Shown here: positions 22,654 to 31,300 of the stretch, piece after piece
Layout of the letters: the number at the start of each line of letters is the position of its first letter
How positions within the stretch are numbered: the stretch's first letter is position 1
Assembly (NCBI GenBank): GCA_021789865.1
Contig: JAJYIX010000003.1
Span: forward strand, 1 to 44,431
Reading direction: 5' to 3'
Origin: a bacterium
Lineage (GTDB): Bacteria > Patescibacteriota > Microgenomatia > UBA1406 > GWC2-37-13
DNA: 44,431 nt
Notes under the pieces: generated by a model
Databases searched by the model: none
Seen by the model: the letters and a program-made list of their open reading frames with translations, nothing else
What the model was told of the DNA's origin: nothing
Program-made: the position numbers and the translations under genes

Positions 22654-22995
22654 TTATTCGTCAGGTTCCCATTTCTCTGTACTTAAAGGCTTCAAAAACG
22701 CATGAGATAAAACCAATCTTGCAATTTGTTTAATAGGTATATGTTTTTCATCTCCCTCTGATTTTTCTTTATTTGAAAATGAATATTTTATTAAGTTATT
22801 TAATGATATATGAATCAAAAACGGCACCAGTATCATGGTCAAATTCCAGATCATAGGCATATTTAGGTGTTCTGATGAAGCATGTGCTATCCCTAACAAA
22901 GCAAATGCCTCACATGCGGCAGATCCTGCAGTCTCTACAACGAGAGCGGTTTTAAAAGCCGCCGTCCTTAATTGTTCCTTGCGTTGATTGTGCAT
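22654..22995 (-). CDS. Small membrane protein of unknown function
   Basis: A 113-aa protein with two hydrophobic helices (about 12-38 and 48-67) between basic and acidic ends. It lies 9 nt downstream of the next gene in the same direction, so it is probably co-transcribed. I recognise no family. Confidence 0.6.
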   Translation of the reverse strand: MHNQRKEQLRTAAFKTALVVETAGSAACEAFALLGIAHASSEHLNMPMIWNLTMILVPFLIHISLNNLIKYSFSNKEKSEGDEKHIPIKQIARLVLSHAFLKPLSTEKWEPDE

Positions 22996-23004
22996 ATGGG
23001 CGTT

Positions 23005-23322
23005 TTATTTTTTACGATTATTTACCAGATTAGTTCTTTTTTCAAAATGTTTGTATGCCTGATAAAACTTTATGCCTGAACTGGCGGATAGCAAGTAGCC
23101 TCCAAATTCCCTTCCTTGTAATGGAGAAAAAAGAGTTATCAAAGCGCCTACAAATAATCCAACAGCCATAATTCCATCACGCATTTCCCGGTATTCTTCC
23201 CTACTTATTTCAGTTGAAGTATTTTTATGTGAGGAAATATATTTGCTTTCGAAAAACATATCTACTTTATCCAAACCACCTGAGATACGGTCGCCAAGAT
23301 TCATTTTTATTTTCGCTTCCAT
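23005..23322 (-). CDS. Small membrane protein of unknown function
   Basis: A 105-aa protein with a charged N-terminal helix (KMNLGDRISGGLDKVDMFFESKY) and one or two membrane helices (about 50-68 and 73-88), ending in a basic tail. No family is recognised. It is the first of a pair with its own promoter. Confidence 0.6.
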   Translation of the reverse strand: MEAKIKMNLGDRISGGLDKVDMFFESKYISSHKNTSTEISREEYREMRDGIMAVGLFVGALITLFSPLQGREFGGYLLSASSGIKFYQAYKHFEKRTNLVNNRKK

Positions 23323-23331
23323 ATAGCCGGT

Positions 23332-23360
23332 ATTATACTATAAGTCTATTTATTTTTCAA
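23332..23360 (-). promoter_or_regulatory. Promoter of the two small membrane-protein genes
   Basis: On the minus strand TTGAAA (23360-23355), 17 bp, TATAAT (23337-23332), with the ATG 9 nt later at 23322. Confidence 0.8.
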
Positions 23361-23366
23361 GTAATC

Positions 23367-24761
23367 TTATGGTCTTGTATAGACAATAGTTCCTGCCGTA
23401 AGATCTTTGCCTTCTTTTTCAACGATCTGCATTTCCCCGGTTTCGGCATTAATTTCTTCAAATATTACCCTGACATCCTTGCCGTCGGGAGTCTGACAAA
23501 CACTGATTATTACCCCCGAAAGCCCGTCCTCCGTCGCTATCTGATCTCCTGGAATTGCTTCCCGTAAATACCATTTTCCTTTTATTGATCCTTTACTATT
23601 AAACAAACTTTCATTAGATGTAAAGGCCTGGTAAAGGGTACTCGCGCTGATGTCCTTGCCGCCGTTTAAAATACCTGCTTGTTGAATAATTTCCTGCGGA
23701 GTGATAAGTTGAACGCCATTGAAACCAAGAATCGCTTGCAATAAATCATAAATACTTTGTTGCGAATAGGGAAAATTTTCCTGGGCAATGTTGGCAATAG
23801 CTTCCTCAATATTTTTTGAAAATTTTCCCGACCCTATAGGACTTTCATATAAGGGCTTACCGCTTGAATCGGTTTGCTCTAAAAGCCCAAGCCTTATTGC
23901 CGATGCCTCATCTTTCCCGGACTTAAAGACAACGTTTTTATCAAAAAAACCGCTGACTGTCTGAAGATTATCCAGGACGGTTAAGGACTGTTGGGTGAAG
24001 CCATCGGGATTGGCAATAAGTTCTAGCTTTGACTGAGCAAAAGAAGTGGCCAGCTCGGGGTTTTTAGCGGCTAGAGGCGAAAACCGTTTGACGGAAATAT
24101 TAGATTCGTTTTTTATGCCGTGGGTTACTTGTTTTTTTTCCAAGTAGTTCCCTATTGCTGGTGGCACCATATGTTGGGCCACCAATTGTCGCATCGTCTC
24201 CGCGTAGATTTCTTTCGGTCCAAATTGGGTCATAGCAAAGCGGCCGGTACCGGCGATAGCTAGCGTAGTAAATCCAACTATTGTCAATGTCCGTCTGACG
24301 TCGGCGGGAATTACCGTATCAAAGATATTCTTCATTTCCATATCGAGATTAAGCCATTTCAAAAAACTATCAAGCTCTTTTATCAATTTTTCGTCTTTTA
24401 TAGAAACTTCCCATTCGCCGCCATTTCCTTTAATAATTGCAATATTGGTTCCGTCTTTTGACGTAAAATTTATGCTGCTGATTTGACTATTGGAAAAAAA
24501 TTGTTCGTCGACACCTTTTTCAAAGAATATTTCCGCCGTGCCTTTTTTTTCTTTACCAACTTTTGATATTTGCAGGCTCTTTTGCAATCTGCCTTCTCCG
24601 ATCGGTTCGTTATTCCTTATTATTTTCCAATTGTCGGGTTGGGGCCTGTGTCTCAGTAGCTTGCCGCTGACTGTTCCTGCTTTGGAGATGACATCTGGTA
24701 TTTTTGTACGTGGTTCGACAGAAGCACCGACTTCAATTGCAACAATCGCATTTTCCATCAT
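23367..24761 (-). CDS. Unrecognised 464-aa membrane protein
   Basis: A protein without a familiar domain. Residues 1-150 are soluble and contain beta-like strands (EIFFEKGVDEQFF, TNIAIIKGNGGEWEVSI), then a membrane helix at about 157-175 (LTIVGFTTLAIAGTG), then a helical and mixed region ending in DVRVIFEEINAETGEM. The last 60 residues (GDQIATEDGLSGVIISV...GTIVYTRP) look like a small beta-barrel domain. It sits next to the giant-protein operon and shares its theme of cytoplasmic domain, membrane helix and external part, but has its own promoter. Confidence 0.72.
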   Translation of the reverse strand: MMENAIVAIEVGASVEPRTKIPDVISKAGTVSGKLLRHRPQPDNWKIIRNNEPIGEGRLQKSLQISKVGKEKKGTAEIFFEKGVDEQFFSNSQISSINFTSKDGTNIAIIKGNGGEWEVSIKDEKLIKELDSFLKWLNLDMEMKNIFDTVIPADVRRTLTIVGFTTLAIAGTGRFAMTQFGPKEIYAETMRQLVAQHMVPPAIGNYLEKKQVTHGIKNESNISVKRFSPLAAKNPELATSFAQSKLELIANPDGFTQQSLTVLDNLQTVSGFFDKNVVFKSGKDEASAIRLGLLEQTDSSGKPLYESPIGSGKFSKNIEEAIANIAQENFPYSQQSIYDLLQAILGFNGVQLITPQEIIQQAGILNGGKDISASTLYQAFTSNESLFNSKGSIKGKWYLREAIPGDQIATEDGLSGVIISVCQTPDGKDVRVIFEEINAETGEMQIVEKEGKDLTAGTIVYTRP

Positions 24762-24769
24762 ATTTACAA

Positions 24770-24775
24770 ATTATA
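24770..24775 (-). promoter_or_regulatory. -10 box of the 464-aa protein gene
   Basis: A minus-strand TATAAT is 8 nt before the ATG at 24761. No clear -35 box is seen. The region is divergent with the 153-aa gene. Confidence 0.6.
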
Positions 24776-24798
24776 GATGATTATGAGACAATAAAAAT

Positions 24799-25260
24799 AT
24801 GTTCGTTTCCATTTCGGAGCTAAATCTGGCGGATGTTTTGAATCTCGACAAAAGTCTCGGTCCCGGAGAGCTTGATGAATTGGCTGACAATCTCACTCAA
24901 GAGATTTTTTTCCGGTTTTTGACCGAAGAACTGCCAAAACTCCTGACTGAAAAAGATTTCGGATATATCCGAGATAAGTATATGCTCGGTGGAGATCTTG
25001 ATTCCCTCATGGATGAAGTTTCCCAAAAATGGCCGGGAATAAAAATCGATTGGCAGTTGCGGCAAGTCTCCTCGAAAGTGAAAAAAGATTTCATAAATAA
25101 TTACTACCTGGAAATGAAAAATGATTATAAAGATCCATCTCTACACCGATACATCGATGACCTTTTGAAAGAGATAAATAGCGAGCAGATCAATCTTAGC
25201 CTCATTCTACAACTTAAAGAAAAAATCCGGCAAACGCTTGCCTACATAAATAGAAAGTAG
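24799..25260 (+). CDS. Small helical protein, possibly DUF5663-like
   Basis: A 153-aa acidic, all-helical protein: LDELADNLTQEIFFRFLTEELPKLLTEKDF, then DLDSLMDEVSQKWPGI, then basic helices. The pattern of short helices around a Leu-rich LTEELPKLL recalls the small DUF5663-type proteins of Patescibacteria, but I am not certain. It converges on the giant-protein operon across a clear hairpin. No function can be given. Confidence 0.65.
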   Translation: MFVSISELNLADVLNLDKSLGPGELDELADNLTQEIFFRFLTEELPKLLTEKDFGYIRDKYMLGGDLDSLMDEVSQKWPGIKIDWQLRQVSSKVKKDFINNYYLEMKNDYKDPSLHRYIDDLLKEINSEQINLSLILQLKEKIRQTLAYINRK

Positions 25261-25268
25261 AAATCAAA

Positions 25269-25300
25269 ATCATTACAATGTTTTAAAACATTGTAGTGAT
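25269..25300. terminator. Bidirectional terminator hairpin
   Basis: ATCATTACAATGTT (25269-25282), loop TTAA, AACATTGTAGTGAT (25287-25300). Thirteen of 14 pairs are Watson-Crick, one is a wobble. It lies exactly between the stops of two convergent genes. Confidence 0.85.
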
Positions 25301-25302
25301 GA

Positions 25303-28300
25303 TCAATTACTTATTGGTACCGAGTCCGAAACCGGACGTATGATTGCAAATTCCGGTTGAGGTAAATTACCGTTCGCGTATGCAAATTTTGGAGCCGCTT
25401 CTTTGGCAACCATAGGTACCAATTGATCCATGGATGTTATCGTCCTTATCTGCGAGACTCCGTCTCCATTGGCGTTTGTATCGAAGATTATGAGCTCCGG
25501 ATTGTGATTTTGATCATAACCACTGTAAAGCACATAAAGGATATGGCCCGGATCATTATGAGAAGGAGTATCCAGCCACCGGAATCGTAAAACCATCGTG
25601 TCCCCCGACTGGACCTGCTGGATTTGGTTCACATATTCATAAAGAAGATTGTGTCCCACACTAGCTTGCTGTGTCAAACCATTTACCACAAGAGGATCAC
25701 CTATGCCGTGATGCCTGCTGGCGTTGGCCAAAGGAGCTATAAAATCAATCGCTTGCCCTTTACCCAGGCCCTGCATATCCGGAACTCCGACATTCGCATT
25801 AAATAAGATTTTATTTATGAGTACAAACCCGTTGACGCATTGCTTGGTGTTGTTAAACTCGGCTATTGCACTTGACAAATTATCGGTATTTATTCCCATC
25901 GCTTTTAACTGAGCAGTAAAATCAGCTGCATTTGCTGAGGATTTGGAAGCCTGGACAACATCGATGGCCGCTTTTATCAAAGTCGCGTTGGCTTTTGTCG
26001 CATTATAAAGGTTTGGATGTTTCACAATATCCTGTAAAAATGAAATGACTCTATCCGATGAAAATACCGCTTCACTACTCGCAGGCGTTGCCGATAGAAC
26101 ATCCACGGGCGTGAAATTGTTGGCGGCAGCTGTCTGATGTTCATTCAACCCAAGAAGAGCCAAAACCCTATAATCGGTATTAGATTGTACTTTCTGGAGC
26201 TGTGAAATCATGTCCGCAGCACGAGCGGCGCTAGCAGAATCAAGCGGAATACCATGGTTAATTTTGTCCTGCAAATAAGTAAAATCACTGTAAGCTGCCC
26301 AAATATTTGGGGCAAACAGCTTGGCTTTTTCCGGATTATTCATTAGATTATCGAACTGCTGGATTAAGAATAATCTTTCCGAACTACCCTGCACCATCGA
26401 CTGGGAAGAGTGGGCATCGACAAATATTCTTAGAAGGTCATATGTTTGATTAGAAACGCCGTTACTATACAAAAATTGGTCAAGACCCGAACCAAATTGC
26501 GCTTGGTCTGCCGCGGGCATCTGGGCGATTCCGACATCGAACATTTTTTCCAAAGACATAAAGTTTCGTTCTGCCGCCAACTGATCAAGAACTGTGTGGG
26601 AATCTGCTGTCAGGTGTCCATAGGTCGGATCATACGGGTTACCCGTATAAAGCTTTAAAAGATCGGCGTTGACGAAGACTGTCTTCTGCGGATCAAAACC
26701 CATTTCTTTCATTATCTTTGCCGCGTCTTCTGGCCCCATAAGTAAAAAGTTGTTTTTTTTCATCTGCTCGTGCAAAGTAAAAAGTAATGGCGAAGTCTCG
26801 GAAGCGCTTATGGGAACAATGTTTACCCCCTGAGATTGCAAATTAGCCAAAAGTCCGGCGTATTTTGCCGGATCGGATTTACTCGCTTCGGCAAGCATGG
26901 AATAGATGACTTTCTGGGCACTGTTGTCATAAAACTGAGCAACATCGCCGGCATTGATATGGGTGATAAAGCCGGCAGGTACGTCAAAAGAAATAAGATT
27001 GTTTTGTCCGGCGGCATTGGTGACATGAAGGGCAACCGTCTGGACATCAGTCGCACCGTTACTATGGACAGGTCCGACCAAGTCGACAAAAAGCGAAGAG
27101 GTATGGCCGCGCATGATCGAATCGCTCAACTCAGCGTATCGGCCAGGCGCAAAATCCTTGACATACGGGAAAAGTTCGTTCACCGATACGGCTCCAAGAC
27201 CATAACTTCCGCCCCCACCCATGTATACGGTATTAAGGGCCTGCATGACGAGATCCGATGATGAGCTCGAGCCCATAGCCCGTATCATCTCCGCTTGAAT
27301 TGGCAGTGCTTCTTCACTACCCCATGTCAATTCGACCGGATTGCCGTTGACATCACGCCCTCCGGCATAGACTAGGAAAGCAATCACTTTACCGGTCTCC
27401 GGGTCAAGTTTGGCGCCGAAAGTCGCCACCCTTCCGGCTATCCACTGACCGTTTGGCCCCATCATCGACTGGGTCCCCGTCTTGGTAAAGCCGTTGTCCA
27501 TGGTAATATCCTTGATATTATTCAAAGACCAAATATCTATTCCTGTCGGGCCTTGTTTGTATGCGGTATTATGGAGGGCGTCAAATATATATTTGGCAGC
27601 GGCGACCTGCTTCGGATCGCCTTGACCTTTTAAAGCCAAAACTCCTAAATCATAGTAAAAATGCGCCATCTGGACAAGCCCGCTGTCGGTCGGCTTGGCG
27701 CCGCCGACATAAATATTCCCATATCCGGCATCGACCGTCGGAATGTGATCCATCGGGACATAATTCCCGCCTTTAACTTCGTAAAAATATATCCCGAATT
27801 GATGGGCAAAATTCTGGAAATCAGCCCAGGCTTTCGGGTCCTGTCCTATCAAACGATTCCAAAGCTCGGCCATCGGTACGTTGGCTGAAGCAGCCAAGGC
27901 ATAATTGACTGTGTGCGGACCGGCCATGTCGGTAATCGTGGTTGAGTTTGAAACCGCTATACCGCCAACTGTAGTTGGCGCAAAATTAAGCTTTGGATCA
28001 AAACCGGTCTTCGGATCAATATCTGGCTGCATGTATTCTGGATGATGCGTGAGAGCCCAAAGGGTAAAAAGCGGTTTGAAAGTCGATCCGAAAAGCTGCG
28101 GATGCTTGGATAGTTCGTTGGTCGGGTCGACGACGACGGCATTGTAATCACCGCTATACTCGACCATAGCCATCCCGGGGACGGTAACAGCACCGGCATG
28201 CCAGGCTGGAACTTGAATCGGCCCTTCGGGAGTATTGATCGTATAGAAATTCCCGTGAAGAGTGCCCTCGGCAAAAGCCCCTGCATAAAATAGATCGATA

Positions 28301-31300
28301 AGGCCTTGGGCTTGCTTGTCGGCTGGAAGCGGCGCCGGGAAAATTACCTGCGACGGGATAATCTTATTTTCAGGAGTCGCCGCGGCATCTTTTAAAGTGA
28401 TTAAAATCCCGTCGGCAATTTTTGTGACGGATTTGACATTGCCTGCTTTTACCTGCTCTTGAAGTTGGCTGCCGGTCAGCCCTTCAACTCCAATCGTCTG
28501 GGGGGTGGAAACATTTTGCACTTCTTTTGGAAGTTCCAGTCCCCCGGTAAAGACTTTTCCCCATACTTTTGGATCCTGATTGGTTTTGGTATCTGCTGTC
28601 ATCTGACTTTGCATGTTCAGAAGATCGTGCAAAATACGAGCCCTATCCGAATTATTACCAACGATAGAGTCGAGCTTCCCCCCAATTTTAGGACTTTGTA
28701 TATTTGCCAAAGCATGATCTAGGGCTCGTTGAGGATCTGCAACATATTGACCATTTTGATAGTCAAAAAGATACCCCATCGGTGATTGTCCTAAACTGAT
28801 TATCAGATATTGCTGCCCGGCATTCAGGCTCTCCCAGGATTTTCCGAACAATACCTGGGAAATCGCCCCGGCTCCTCTGATGTCTATACCGTTGACGGTA
28901 CTTCCGTAAAAATTTTTAATATATGTTTCATCGATAGTGTTTTGTCCAAAATTCTTGTCCAATTGCGTAGCGGCAATATAATTTTCCATTTTGAAACAAA
29001 GCATGTCTATCAATTGTTTGATCTTGGAGTGTGATTCGTTGTATTTTTCGGGTTGAAGATTCATGGTCGGTGCCATCCGCGCCGCCAGCTCGTTCGGGAT
29101 CCTTCCACGGACATCGGCCATGACAAGTTTTATTAGATAGTCAACTCCGTATTTACTGTAATTATGAAACATCGATTCTTTATTGGCGGATGGAATATTC
29201 GGATCAAGAAGCATGTGGGCCGAGCCTTCGGTCAGCCAGCCAAAAAGAGTGACCGCCGGCGTCGATCCTCCGGACAGCGGCCCTTTACCCAAAATATTAC
29301 GATAAATCAAAGTTGGGAAAAGTACCTTCGGATCGTTTTGGGATTCCTGTCCCTCTATGGACTGAAGCATGGCGACATTCAGAGGAGATATTTGAGCGTC
29401 AGTGTAAAAATTGGGATGATATACGCCGACGATATTGCCGTTTTGCATGATAAACTGCGTTTGGCCGAATTTCGTTTGGACAAGTTGATTCAAGTCGGCA
29501 ACCTGGTGGGTCAAGGCATAAGAATAGGCAAATTGAGGATCGGTAAAAAGGGTCGGATCAATGTTTAATTTCAATATCGAATCGGAATTAAGGACAGGTC
29601 CATTTACAGGCGCCATACCCATTTGGAGCATGAAAGGCTTTATCTTGGAAAGCATTTCCGAATGGGCAAGGGCTTGGTCCTGAGGAATATTGATAAGGAT
29701 ATTGTCGTAGATTCCGGCTCCATTTGCAGCATTAAACATTTGTTCGGGGTTTATATTAGGGTTGCGTGCCGACTCCCTCAGTAAAAGCTGATACAATTCG
29801 TTGTACGAAGCGGCATCGCCGTTTTTGGCTTGATTTATCAGATCAACCAGATGCCCCGTCTGTTCAAAAGAAGGAAAACTGCTGAAGATCTTGTATATGA
29901 GAGAGTCATGAGAAAGATTGGGGCTGTTTTGAATGTCACTCATGGACAAAGGTCCCGTCGGATTGACAAAACCATTCATGCTACTATTGGAATCCGCTAA
30001 AAAAGCCGCAAAGTGGTGATTGACAGCTTGCTCCAAAGTCGTATTGTCTGTCTGAAAGATTGTATGAAATTGCATCAGAAAAAGCTTATCCCAGTTTCGC
30101 TGAGCCGCCGGTAGCTTATCAACAAATCCGGCAACAACATCTCCGACGACTGCCAAAGTTTGCCGGTGGCCATCGGACGTCGTGACGTCAAAAGGCGCCG
30201 AAACTGCGGACGAAACAGCCTCTTTCTGCTGATCGGCTGTCAGATTAAAAAGGGAAAGCTGATCGGCAAGATTCATCGGGGGAAGCTTAAGTTTTCCTGC
30301 CAAATCAGCATTATTTATACTGATTAAAGCAGCCAGATGATGATCTTTGACGGCCGTTTCCATGAAAAGCTGAGGATTGTTTTTCAAAAAATATTCGACC
30401 AGCGGAGTCAAGTCTTTATGATCTGTTCCGTTCATGGCCGCGGCCAACCCGGCCAGTGAGTCCTGACCTTCCTTGAAGGTCGAAAGATCGTATATCACTC
30501 TCATCAGATCGGCGGAGCTAAAATTACCAAGCGATTTTTGGAATTGCAGGAGTTGCGCTCCGGTCAAACCATTGTAGGATGCATTGTTTGAAACCAAAAT
30601 CTGTCCTGCACCATTATTCGTATCGCTATTAATAAGTATTATCAGATTGTTCAATTCGTAGAATCTGGCCGCTACTTCGTTGGCCGCGGATGCATGGTCA
30701 CTGCTGTTGAATTGGTAGACTTCGGTCGAAGGTGCTTGAAGAGCTTGGATCATTGTCTCGGGCCTACGGGTATCACTTCCGAAAATCGCATTCATAGGCT
30801 CGTGTAAGGCCGGCGAGTTGGCCGCCAGATAACTGAGGCCGGTGAAGGCGACTTTATAACCCAAAGACGCTATTATGTATTTACGCCTCCTCAACCAGAC
30901 TTTTGCCCTCATCGACTTCACGTCGGTATCAACTCTTTGGAGAACGTCGAGCATATCTTGATAATCCTGTCTTGGCATATTTGCTTGTGCGTAATGCAAA
31001 AGTTCTGCTCTCATATTGTCTATATCTTTCAAGGCCTGTTTATTGTCGAGGAGTTCTGATTTCCCATTTTGAGTTCTGATTTTTCTTCGTCCGTAAAAAG
31101 TAGGATTATGGATAATATAAGTCGCCTGTTCATCTTTTAGCCAGTTTAAAAACTTTGCCAAATGGATAAGCTCCAGGTCCGTCATCGATATTTTCGGATT
31201 ATCCTTGGCAACCAAAAATTTTCTAAGCAGCATCAGCTTGTCTACCGACCCTTCTTCGGTACCGGTCATTTGTTGGAATGTCAGGGATTTCCAGGATCTC

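Noticed and set aside
22654-23322. The two small membrane genes as one frameshifted gene
   Set aside because: Each has its own start and balanced membrane layout and they are separated by 9 nt in a normal operon arrangement; nothing aligns across the junction.
29230-29300. A GGST segment in the giant protein as the GT51 GGSTITQQ motif
   Set aside because: It lies before the putative E1534 motif, whereas in GT51 it comes after, and the residues that follow do not match.
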